Shown here: one piece after another, positions 1 through 7,459 of the stretch
How positions within the stretch are numbered: position 1 is the stretch's first letter
Layout of the letters: each line of letters begins with the position of its first letter
Assembly (NCBI GenBank): GCA_900556545.1
Contig: USPE01000026.1
Location: 1-14,208 of the forward strand
Length of the DNA: 14,208 nucleotides
Source of the DNA: an uncultured Peptococcaceae bacterium
Lineage (GTDB): Bacteria > Bacillota > Peptococcia > Peptococcales > Peptococcaceae
Reading direction: 5' to 3'
The notes under the pieces: model-generated
The model's input: the letters and a program-made list of their open reading frames with translations, nothing else
What the model was told of the DNA's origin: nothing
Databases searched by the model: none
Translations under genes and position numbers: made by a program

Positions 1-892
1 GTATATAGGGAGAATATGGTAAAAAACTCCGGGAAAAACAAAAAGCCGTTAATTCCGCTAAGAAAGTAGCGCCTGCACGACCTACACAAAAATCCGCAGC
101 TCCCAACCCATATTGCATCTCATCAAGATAAGGCCGCACTATAATTTGCGGATAACATTTCAAATCAATCTTTTTTTCTGCAATAGCATGCAAAGTATCT
201 TCATAATCTACTGCACCTGTTAAATGGATAATTTGCAGATCCGGATAATGAACTAATGTTGGATATGCTTCTGCCATGGCTCTGTTCAAACTTCTGGCAC
301 CACGGCTCCCGCCACTAACCAACAATGTTATTCGTTGCGGAGAAAAACCAAAAAACGCCAGGCTTTCCTCCCGCTGCGCATCCAAAACTTCCTGACGTAC
401 CGGAAGTCCCGTTACGCAAATACGATCTTTATGTACAAAATAAGCTTCAGAAGCTTGAAAATTTACCATAATGCGATCAACAAAACGAGCCAGGATTTTA
501 TTTGTAACACCAGGAAATGCATTTTGTTCATGAATCATAGCCGGAACACCTAATAATTTTGCTGCCAGCACAACAGGCCCGCAAACATAACCACCAGTCC
601 CGATAACAAGATCCGGCGCAAACTGTTTTACGATTCTTTTTGCTTCTATACAACCGCCAGCTGCTTTTCCCACAGCTTTAAAAAAGGCAGGATTCAGTTT
701 TCGCGGCAATCCTTCTACCGCAATAGACCGAAAAGGAATTCCCCGTTTTGGCACAATTTTATTTTCCAACCCTTTTTTCGTCCCTATATATAAAATTTCA
801 CATTCCGGATGCAATGTCTTTAATTTTTCAGCAACAGCCAACGCTGGATAAATATGTCCGCCAGTGCCGCCACCCGCTAACAGAACACGCAT
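1..892 (-). CDS. murG: MurG, UDP-GlcNAc:lipid I GlcNAc transferase (3' end cut off by window edge)
   Basis: This enzyme transfers GlcNAc from UDP-GlcNAc to lipid I, making lipid II on the cytoplasmic face of the membrane. I read 297 codons from an ATG at 892 to the window edge; full MurG is usually about 355-375 residues, so roughly 60-75 C-terminal residues lie outside. Family landmarks are clear. They are the glycine-rich GGGTGGH loop (about residues 7-13), HEQNAFPG (121-128), the second Gly-rich loop LVSGGSRGAR (191-200), RPYLDEM (253-259) and GRAGATFLAELTA (271-283). An AAAGGTGG ribosome site sits 7 bases before the ATG. It follows ftsW by 66 bp on the same strand and is the most downstream gene seen of the cluster. 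The last 14 residues before the edge (bases 2-43) fit the family poorly and may contain sequence errors. The identification itself is secure. Confidence 0.96.
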   Translation of the reverse strand, partial: MRVLLAGGGTGGHIYPALAVAEKLKTLHPECEILYIGTKKGLENKIVPKRGIPFRSIAVEGLPRKLNPAFFKAVGKAAGGCIEAKRIVKQFAPDLVIGTGGYVCGPVVLAAKLLGVPAMIHEQNAFPGVTNKILARFVDRIMVNFQASEAYFVHKDRICVTGLPVRQEVLDAQREESLAFFGFSPQRITLLVSGGSRGARSLNRAMAEAYPTLVHYPDLQIIHLTGAVDYEDTLHAIAEKKIDLKCYPQIIVRPYLDEMQYGLGAADFCVGRAGATFLAELTAFCFSRSFLPYSPYI

Positions 893-958
893 ACCTCCAC
901 CACCTTTTTTATCCCTCTTTAATAATATTCATGTAAAAACGCAAAAATATGACCATTG

Positions 959-2047
959 TCAATGCTTCATATAACGAGATAAGTTCAATAAAAATCCCAC
1001 CGTTGCCAACATAAATGATAACGATGTACCACCGTAACTGATAAACGGAAGAGTAATACCCGTTACCGGCATAGCTCCAACCGCAACACCGATATTAATC
1101 ATGGCTTGAATGCCGATAACAGCAGTTAACCCAAATGCAGTCAACGATTTGAATTTATCCTCCAAATGAGCAGCAATATAAAACCCTCGCCAAATAAACA
1201 TGGCAAATAATAAAATGACAAATGCCGCACCAACAAAACCCAGTTCTTCTCCAATAATAGAAAAAATAAAATCGGTGTGTCGTTCAGGTAAATATAACAG
1301 TTTCTGCCGACTGGCGCCCAGCCCAACACCAAATAACCAACCTGAGCCCAACGCATATAAGGACTGTACTACCTGATATCCGGTCCCCAAAGGATCGGCA
1401 AATGGATCTAAAAATGAGGTAATACGTAATAAACGATACGGTTTTACAGCAATCATAGCAGCAATACCAGCTAACCCCAGCCCCATACATACACCTAAAT
1501 AACGCCAAGGCACCTCAGCAGCAATCATCATGCAAACAAGAGCACCGGCAATGGCAATGGCAGTCCCTAAGTCTTCAATAACTACTAAAGCAGGAATGAT
1601 TGCCATAACAAACAAGGTACAGAGAAACCCTTTGGCCGTCTGCAAATTTCGTTTGCCCAAAGAACTCAGCCACATAGCAAAAAATACAATCACTACCGGT
1701 TTGGCAATTTCTGCCGGTGCAAAACGCACACTCTGCGTTCCCAGCCAACGTTTAGCACCGTTTACTTCTACTCCAATTATCGGTACCAATGCCAACATAA
1801 CCACACAGACAATCAAAGCAGGTACAGCCAATTTTTTTACAACTTCAGGACTGATGTTCATCATGATAAACATCCCGACAAAACAAATAGCCATAAAAAT
1901 GAGCTGCCGTTTAAAATAATACAGCGCATCATCATAATGAAGCAATGCATCATAGGAACTGGCACTGAGTACCATAATCAAACCAATGGCTAATAAGACC
2001 AACATAATGAAAAACAACAACAAATCAGCAGGCCCCTTGTGTTCCAT
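959..2047 (-). CDS. ftsW: SEDS glycosyltransferase FtsW/SpoVE
   Basis: This is a polytopic membrane protein of the SEDS family, which polymerises lipid II into glycan strands with a partner class B PBP. About ten hydrophobic segments are visible. Motifs include NGAKRWLG (96-103), PAEIAKP (111-117), DPLGTGYQ (218-225), the GVGLGASRQK loop, LPERHTDFIF with its conserved Asp near residue 259 (the essential position in RodA and FtsW), and PVTGITLPFISYGG near the C-terminus. Length (362 residues) matches SpoVE and FtsW of Bacillota. The frame extends to GTG codons at 2059 and 2056, but the GAGAGGGTGG ribosome site abuts them; the ATG at 2047 has good spacing, so I chose it. The usual QPDLGT motif reads IEDLGT here. 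It lies between murD (44 bp) and murG (66 bp). Whether it serves vegetative division, sporulation or both cannot be told from the sequence. Confidence 0.95.
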   Translation of the reverse strand: MEHKGPADLLLFFIMLVLLAIGLIMVLSASSYDALLHYDDALYYFKRQLIFMAICFVGMFIMMNISPEVVKKLAVPALIVCVVMLALVPIIGVEVNGAKRWLGTQSVRFAPAEIAKPVVIVFFAMWLSSLGKRNLQTAKGFLCTLFVMAIIPALVVIEDLGTAIAIAGALVCMMIAAEVPWRYLGVCMGLGLAGIAAMIAVKPYRLLRITSFLDPFADPLGTGYQVVQSLYALGSGWLFGVGLGASRQKLLYLPERHTDFIFSIIGEELGFVGAAFVILLFAMFIWRGFYIAAHLEDKFKSLTAFGLTAVIGIQAMINIGVAVGAMPVTGITLPFISYGGTSLSFMLATVGFLLNLSRYMKH

Positions 2048-2091
2048 ATCATGCACCACCCTCTCTGTTAAAAATTATGTTTCAACAACGA

Positions 2092-3426
2092 TTACAACTG
2101 TTGAACTAATTTCTTAAACAAGTTACCTCTTTCTTCGTAACTACTGAACATATCCCAACTTGCACAAGCCGGCGACAGTAATACAATATCACCCGGCTCT
2201 GCCTGTGCCGCTGCCTCTGCGACAGCTTCTTCGAATGTATCTTTCTCTATATAATCATGAAATCCTGCTTTTTCCAGTGCATCAATGATTGCCGGTTTAG
2301 CCTGGCCTAATACAACAGCCTTTTTCACCTTTTCTTTCACCAGCTGCGCCAGTTGGGTAAAATCGCTGCCTTTGTTTTTACCGCCCAAAATAATGACTAC
2401 CGGACGTTCATAGGCTTGCAATGCCTTTATGGTAGAATCGGGATTGGTACCTTTTGAATCATTAATATACAAGATATCGTGTAAAGTACGTACCGGCTCT
2501 AAGCGATGTTCAACGCCCGGAAATTCCATCAACACCTGCCGAATATCCCCTGGTGCAACGCCACTTAAATATGCAAGCAAAATAGCACCCATCGCATTTT
2601 CTAAATTGTGACTGCCTTTTATTGCAATCTCATCAACGGCACAAATTTCTGTACAGACAGAATTCAATTTTAGCATGACCTTCCCCTGTTCCAGATATAC
2701 GCCTTCTTCTAGTATATGCTGCTGACTGAAAAATATCACTTTCCCATTACTCTGATCGGCAATATTGCGTAATGCTGTATCATCATAATTTAAAATCAGA
2801 TAGTCAGATGATTTCTGATTGGCAAATATTTTTGATTTCGCCGCCAAATATCCTGCCATATCACCATGTCGATCTAAATGATCGGGCGTTAGATTTAGCA
2901 TCAGAGCCAGATGGGGACAAAAAGTTTCTGTTGTCTCCAACTGAAAACTGCTCACCTCTGCAACCACCACATCCTGTGCCTGAAGCTGCTCTACATAGCT
3001 GATAAGCGGAATGCCAATATTGCCTCCCACAAAAACTTCTTTTCCGGTCTTTTTCAATAATTCACCGGTTAAGGTTGTCGTTGTTGTTTTTCCATTGGTA
3101 CCTGTAATCGCTACAAAAGGCGCCTTGCAATTTTGATAAGCCAATTCCAGTTCACCGATAACAGGGATATTGTGCTCTTTGGCATATACCACTGGCGGTA
3201 TGGTCAATGGCACACCTGGGCTTATCAAAATATAGTCCGGTTGAATAACAGCTAAATCCGGTTGTTTTCCCCAAATAAAAGAAACTCCCTGTGCCCCTAG
3301 TTTGTCCACTTGATCTGCTTTTTTCATATCGGTTAATACAACAGTTTCCCCATGTGTTGCTAAAAACTCTGCGCCAGCCAGACCACTGCGTGCAGCTCCA
3401 ATTACTAATACCTTTTTCCCCATCAT
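2092..3426 (-). CDS. murD: MurD, UDP-MurNAc-L-alanine:D-glutamate ligase
   Basis: MurD is a cytoplasmic ATP-dependent ligase that adds D-Glu to UDP-MurNAc-L-Ala. Seen here are a Rossmann-like N-terminus (KKVLVIGAARSG), the ISPGVP segment near residue 68, the ATP-binding ITGTNGKTTTT loop (107-117), the NLTPDHLDRH motif (178-187), the probable carbamylated Lys in YLAAKSK (near 197), NDSKGTNPDS, and the C-terminal SPACASWDMFSSYEERG signature. The open frame reaches an ATG at 3441, but an AGAGGTG ribosome site lies inside that extension, just upstream of tandem ATGs at 3426 and 3423. I therefore start at 3426, giving 444 residues, normal for MurD. It follows mraY by 28 bp and precedes ftsW by 44 bp. 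Function is secure; the exact start is the only uncertainty. Confidence 0.95.
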   Translation of the reverse strand: MMGKKVLVIGAARSGLAGAEFLATHGETVVLTDMKKADQVDKLGAQGVSFIWGKQPDLAVIQPDYILISPGVPLTIPPVVYAKEHNIPVIGELELAYQNCKAPFVAITGTNGKTTTTTLTGELLKKTGKEVFVGGNIGIPLISYVEQLQAQDVVVAEVSSFQLETTETFCPHLALMLNLTPDHLDRHGDMAGYLAAKSKIFANQKSSDYLILNYDDTALRNIADQSNGKVIFFSQQHILEEGVYLEQGKVMLKLNSVCTEICAVDEIAIKGSHNLENAMGAILLAYLSGVAPGDIRQVLMEFPGVEHRLEPVRTLHDILYINDSKGTNPDSTIKALQAYERPVVIILGGKNKGSDFTQLAQLVKEKVKKAVVLGQAKPAIIDALEKAGFHDYIEKDTFEEAVAEAAAQAEPGDIVLLSPACASWDMFSSYEERGNLFKKLVQQL

Positions 3427-3454
3427 TTGCACCTCTTCCATACAAGAACTCTTT

Positions 3455-4426
3455 TTATAAATTGGTTAGTGTAATATGGTAGCATAACAGTGTCAACAAC
3501 ACTGCTGCCGCTGCTACAGCCCAAAATACACGAACCACCTTTTGCTCTGACCATCCACTTAATTCAAAATGATGATGTAATGGTGCCATTTTAAATACAC
3601 GCACTTTTTTTCGTTTGTAAACAGCGACCTGAATAATGTCAGACACCGCTTCTGCCACATAAATGATACCAATCAAAGGCAACAGCAATTCTGTTTTGGT
3701 TACAACCGCCAATGCTGCAATTGCCCCACCTAAAGCCAGAGAGCCAGTATCCCCCATAAATACCTTAGCCGGATAATGATTAAATACCAAAAAGCCAAGA
3801 CAGCTGCCTACCAAAGCAGCACCAAATATAACTACAGCATATTGCTTGCACATAATTCCCATCAGTGTATATCCCAAGGCAACAATCATCGTCACACCGG
3901 AGGCCAATCCATCCAGTCCATCTGTCAAATTAACTGCATTGGTTGTGCCAACAACCAGAAAAATAAAAAATGGAATATACAACCAACCCAAATCGATTGT
4001 CCAACCAAAAATAGGAATCATAACTGCAGTACTAATTTTAAGCAGCCGAAGCGCAATAAAAGCAAGCAAACAAGAAAATCCCAATTGGCCTATAATTTTT
4101 TGTTTTGCAGTTAAACCCAAAGAACGCTTTTTCACGATTTTGATATAATCATCCATAAATCCAATTAGACCAAACCCCAAAGTAAATAACAACAAAAAAT
4201 AACCAATATAATTATCTCGCGCCAGAAAAATAGTTCCTAACGTAAGACTGAAAAAAAACATAACACCGCCCATTGTCGGTGTGCCCTGCTTCTGCAGATG
4301 ACGCTGCGGTCCATCATTGCGCACACTCTGCCCAAACTTTAAACGCCGCAAAGCCGGGATCATAACCGGCCCAATCATCAGACAGGTCATAAGACTAATA
4401 AAAAAAGCCAAGATAATCTGCCACAT
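3455..4426 (-). CDS. mraY: MraY, phospho-MurNAc-pentapeptide transferase
   Basis: MraY is an integral membrane enzyme that transfers phospho-MurNAc-pentapeptide from UDP to undecaprenyl phosphate, forming lipid I. About ten hydrophobic segments are visible. Hallmarks are KQGTPTMGG (46-54), the Asp pair in MDDYIK (92-93), NAVNLTDGLDGLASG (163-177), VFMGDTGSLALGG, and the histidine-rich APLHHHFELSGW motif near the C-terminus. Length from the ATG at 4426 is 323 residues, almost exactly the Bacillota norm. The frame remains open to an ATG at 4453 inside murF, but a GGGGTGA ribosome site overlapping the murF stop lies just before 4426, so I chose the shorter form. The start is only 4 bases past the murF stop, which suggests translational coupling. 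Confidence 0.97.
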   Translation of the reverse strand: MWQIILAFFISLMTCLMIGPVMIPALRRLKFGQSVRNDGPQRHLQKQGTPTMGGVMFFFSLTLGTIFLARDNYIGYFLLLFTLGFGLIGFMDDYIKIVKKRSLGLTAKQKIIGQLGFSCLLAFIALRLLKISTAVMIPIFGWTIDLGWLYIPFFIFLVVGTTNAVNLTDGLDGLASGVTMIVALGYTLMGIMCKQYAVVIFGAALVGSCLGFLVFNHYPAKVFMGDTGSLALGGAIAALAVVTKTELLLPLIGIIYVAEAVSDIIQVAVYKRKKVRVFKMAPLHHHFELSGWSEQKVVRVFWAVAAAAVLLTLLCYHITLTNL

Positions 4427-4430
4427 AATT

Positions 4431-5795
4431 TCACCCCATAAGTTTCTGTACAATTTGCTCCATTTTCATACCACGGCTACCCTTTACCAACACCACATCA
4501 CCACTGGTCACATACTGAGATAAAAGCTGCATTACCTGTTCATGGCTCTCTGCCCAATCCACTTTACAGTTATTGCAAGCGGCATCTCCAATCAGACGCC
4601 CTAATTGGCCAACAGCAATCACATAATCCACTTGCTGTTCAGCAGCATAACGACCAACCTCGATATGGCTTTCCGCCTCGTATTGACCTAATTCATACAT
4701 ATCACCCAAAACAGCAATTTTACGCCGCCCATTTCGATGCATCAATACTGAAATCGCACTTTTCATGGAATCGGGATTGGCATTATAGGTATCATTGATA
4801 ATGGTTACACCCTGGCCATTTACGGTAATATCTAAGCGCATACCTGTCAGTTTTGCCTGCTGCAAGCACTGACAAATCTGCTCCCATTCAACACCTAAGC
4901 TACGCGCAATCGCAATGGCTGCCAAACTATTAGATACATTATGCACGCCTTGCACAGGCAAATAAATGTCATGCTGTTCCGTTCCCCAATGCAGTTGATA
5001 ACGAATTCCTTCCTCATGCTGCTCAACTTTATCTGCCCATAAATCCCCTTCCGGTCCATCTGCGTTGTACCACACGATATTCCCTGAACAGTACGGTATC
5101 CATGGTTGCAAAAACGGTTCGTCTTTTTTATTCAGGGCAATTATACCCTTTTCTTTTATATATGGCAATAACTCACATTTGGCCTGTGCAATATTTTCCT
5201 GGGATCCTAACAATTCACAATGGGTTTTACCAATATTGGTAATAATACCGTAGTCGGGATTGGCAATCTGACACAAAAAATCAATCTGTCCCAACCCCCG
5301 CATACCCATTTCTACCACTAATGCTTTTGTATCTGATTCCAAACCGCAAATGGTTAGAGGAAGCCCCAGCTCATTATTATGATTCCCTTTGGTCACAACA
5401 ATAGAACCCAGTGTCTGCAAGATGGTTGCAAGAAAATCCTTGGTCGACGTTTTTCCAGTGCTGCCAGTCACAGCAATAACCGGAATCTGTGTTTTTTGGC
5501 GCAACCAGTGTGCCAACTGCTGAATGAACAAGACACCATCAGAAACCAAAATATAATTAGGATACTGTTCTAAATCAACTTGTTCTGGTTTTGATACAAC
5601 CACCGCAGCTGCACCCTGCTGGAGCGCTTGCTGCAAATAATGATGTCCATCGCTGTGCTCTCCCACCAACGCAACAAACAAATCTCCTGCCTGCACTGAC
5701 CGACTATCAATACTGATCCCGCAGACAGGCTGATTTGTTGTCTGTTTATAAGTGTAGCCCAGTGCCTGAGCAATCTCCTCAATCCATTCCTGCAT
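4431..5795 (-). CDS. murF: MurF, UDP-MurNAc-tripeptide:D-Ala-D-Ala ligase
   Basis: MurF adds the D-Ala-D-Ala dipeptide to UDP-MurNAc-tripeptide, completing the cytoplasmic pentapeptide precursor. The three-domain Mur ligase layout is visible: an N-terminal substrate domain (SIDSRSVQAGDLFVAL), the ATP loop GSTGKTSTK (111-119), NHNNELGLPLT (about 138-148), TNIGKTHCELLGS, the expected carbamylated Lys near 206 (NIAQAKCELL), and the C-terminal domain with NDTYNANPDSMKSA and VLVKGSRGMKME. Length is 454 residues, typical for MurF. A GTG at 5804 is in frame, but the GGAG ribosome site overlaps it; the ATG at 5795 is 8 bases downstream of GGAG and is preferred. It follows murE by 24 bp and abuts mraY. 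Confidence 0.96.
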   Translation of the reverse strand: MQEWIEEIAQALGYTYKQTTNQPVCGISIDSRSVQAGDLFVALVGEHSDGHHYLQQALQQGAAAVVVSKPEQVDLEQYPNYILVSDGVLFIQQLAHWLRQKTQIPVIAVTGSTGKTSTKDFLATILQTLGSIVVTKGNHNNELGLPLTICGLESDTKALVVEMGMRGLGQIDFLCQIANPDYGIITNIGKTHCELLGSQENIAQAKCELLPYIKEKGIIALNKKDEPFLQPWIPYCSGNIVWYNADGPEGDLWADKVEQHEEGIRYQLHWGTEQHDIYLPVQGVHNVSNSLAAIAIARSLGVEWEQICQCLQQAKLTGMRLDITVNGQGVTIINDTYNANPDSMKSAISVLMHRNGRRKIAVLGDMYELGQYEAESHIEVGRYAAEQQVDYVIAVGQLGRLIGDAACNNCKVDWAESHEQVMQLLSQYVTSGDVVLVKGSRGMKMEQIVQKLMG

Positions 5796-5819
5796 TATTT
5801 TCACTCCATTATCAGATTT

Positions 5820-7298
5820 TTATGCTTGTTTTTCTTGTATTGCTTCCTGCGCCACTTCATAATCGTCAAAATGATGTTTTGTGCCATTGACATCCTGATA
5901 ATTTTCATGGCCTTTTCCTGCCAGCAACACAACATCACCGGGCTGTGCCATCTGTACCGCATAAAAGATTGCTTTACGGCGATCCACTTCCACATGATAC
6001 TGCTCATCTCGCATATGTTTTTCCACACCGGGCAAAATATCCTGTAAAATTTGCTCTGGGTTTTCTGTTCGAGGATTATCTGATGTTACCACACAATAAT
6101 CACTCAACTCTGCCGCTACTGCGCCCATTAAAGGCCGTTTTGTGCGATCCCGGTCTCCACCGCAGCCAAATACGGTAATAACCCTGCCTTTAGCAAATGC
6201 TTGCGCTGTGGAAATCACATTTTCCAACCCATCTGGAGTATGGGCGTAATCAACAATTACACTAAATTCTTTTGAACCTTCCACTGTCTGAAAACGGCCA
6301 GCAATTCCCGGCACTTGTTCCAATGCAGTAATAACTGCGTTCAAAGAAAACCCTAACGCTTCTCCAACTGCTAAAGCAGCCAAAGAATTATACACATTAA
6401 AGTTTCCTGTCAAATGAAGCGCTACCTCATGACCATCCACCTGATAACGCACACCATTGGCGCCTACATGAACATGCTCTGCTTTCCAGCTGGCTTCTTT
6501 CTGTATCCCATAAGTAACCACCGGTACGTTAGAAGCCACCATAAAATGACTGGCCCAGGTATCATCTATGTTGATAACTGCTGTTTTCTGTAAACCCAGC
6601 TGCTCTCCTTGAGCACCTAACATTTTAAACAAAGTTGTTTTTGCTTCACAATAACGTTCCATCGTTTCATGATAATCCAAATGATCCTGCGTTAAATTGG
6701 TAAAGACAGCCACATCAAAATCACAGCAGGCAACTCGCTGCAGCTCCAACGCATGAGAACTTACCTCCATCACTGCATACCCAATACCTTCTTCTACCAT
6801 TTGCGCAAACATTTGCTGCAGTTCCAGCGACTCTGGCGTTGTGCGAGAGCCCTCCAAAATTTTGTCGCCAATGCGGTTATGAATGGTGCCGATCAAACCT
6901 GTCTTCTTGCCTTGTGCTTCAATAATATTACAGATCAAATTTGTAGTTGTAGTTTTTCCATTGGTGCCCGTCACACCAATCAACACTAATTTTTCACTGG
7001 GATGATCATAAAAAGCATTGCTGACTTCTGCCAGCGCCAACCGACTATTCTCCACCAAAATCCAAGGATATTCATTGGAACAATACTGTTCATCGGAAAT
7101 TAAAATTGCACTGGCACCATTATCCAATGCTTGACGAATATATTGGTGTCCATCGCTCTGAAACCCTTTTATTGCTACAAACAGATTCCCTGCCGTTACC
7201 TTTCTGGAATCATATTGAATCCCTGTAATCATACTATCTGGTAAAATACAATGTTTCACATGCTGTACTTCCTGCAATAAGTCACATAGCACTTTCAT
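5820..7298 (-). CDS. murE: MurE, UDP-MurNAc-dipeptide:meso-diaminopimelate ligase
   Basis: MurE adds the third stem-peptide residue to UDP-MurNAc-L-Ala-D-Glu in the cytoplasm. It has 492 residues, the family norm. The N-terminal domain has GIQYDSRKVTAGNLFVA. The ATP loop GVTGTNGKTTTT is near 108-119, followed by SRTTPE and EVSSHAL, LTQDHLDYH, the probable carbamylated Lys of YCEAK (220), DYAHTPD (350-356), GCGGDRDRTKRP, and GKGHE (461-465). The specificity motif reads DNPR (407-410). This is the form found in meso-diaminopimelate-adding enzymes; L-lysine-adding enzymes differ at the Arg position. The ATG at 7298 follows a GGAGAGGGG ribosome site. A 161-bp gap with promoter-like motifs separates it from pbp, so it may head a sub-operon of murE, murF, mraY, murD, ftsW and murG. 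Confidence 0.96.
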   Translation of the reverse strand: MKVLCDLLQEVQHVKHCILPDSMITGIQYDSRKVTAGNLFVAIKGFQSDGHQYIRQALDNGASAILISDEQYCSNEYPWILVENSRLALAEVSNAFYDHPSEKLVLIGVTGTNGKTTTTNLICNIIEAQGKKTGLIGTIHNRIGDKILEGSRTTPESLELQQMFAQMVEEGIGYAVMEVSSHALELQRVACCDFDVAVFTNLTQDHLDYHETMERYCEAKTTLFKMLGAQGEQLGLQKTAVINIDDTWASHFMVASNVPVVTYGIQKEASWKAEHVHVGANGVRYQVDGHEVALHLTGNFNVYNSLAALAVGEALGFSLNAVITALEQVPGIAGRFQTVEGSKEFSVIVDYAHTPDGLENVISTAQAFAKGRVITVFGCGGDRDRTKRPLMGAVAAELSDYCVVTSDNPRTENPEQILQDILPGVEKHMRDEQYHVEVDRRKAIFYAVQMAQPGDVVLLAGKGHENYQDVNGTKHHFDDYEVAQEAIQEKQA

Positions 7299-7333
7299 AA
7301 ACTGATATCCCCTCTCCGAATTTGTTCTTCTTT

Positions 7334-7370
7334 ATTTTAATATCGTATGCCAATTATCACAATATCACAA
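7334..7370 (-). promoter_or_regulatory. Candidate overlapping sigma-A-type promoters for murE
   Basis: On the minus strand two promoter-like arrangements overlap, offset by 8 bases. One is TTGTGA (7365-7370), a 17-base spacer, and TACGAT (7342-7347). The other is TTGTGA (7357-7362), a 17-base spacer, and TAAAAT (7334-7339). The two -35-like hexamers are part of a perfect TTGTGATA direct repeat. They lie 36 bp or more upstream of the murE ATG and downstream of the hairpin after pbp. Internal promoters in dcw clusters are known, but activity here is inferred, and matches are easy to find in such AT-rich sequence. Confidence 0.45.
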
Positions 7371-7420
7371 GAGAAACATACTGAATTATTTTATATGATA
7401 TCTTTTAAAATGAAGTGAAC

Positions 7421-7452
7421 AAGAGAATGGAGCAGAAATTGCCCATTCTCTT
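7421..7452 (-). terminator. Hairpin downstream of pbp (weak terminator or attenuator candidate)
   Basis: A 10-bp perfect inverted repeat, AAGAGAATGG and its complement, occupies 7421-7430 and 7443-7452. It encloses a 12-base loop in which two further GC pairs can form. It starts 7 bases after the pbp stop codon on the minus strand. In the pbp direction the hairpin is followed by GTTCACTTCATTTT, which is not a good U-tract, so full intrinsic termination is doubtful. In the opposite direction it is followed by TATTTTGATT. It could give partial termination, protect the 3' end of pbp mRNA, or be a processing site. Confidence 0.5.
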
Positions 7453-7459
7453 ATTTTGA

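Noticed and set aside
1530..1919. 129-codon plus-strand open frame
   Set aside because: It lies wholly inside ftsW/spoVE on the other strand; its composition is that of an antisense shadow and it has no convincing ribosome site.
3776..4148. Two overlapping plus-strand frames of 112 and 100 codons
   Set aside because: Both are antisense to mraY and overlap each other; no family resemblance.
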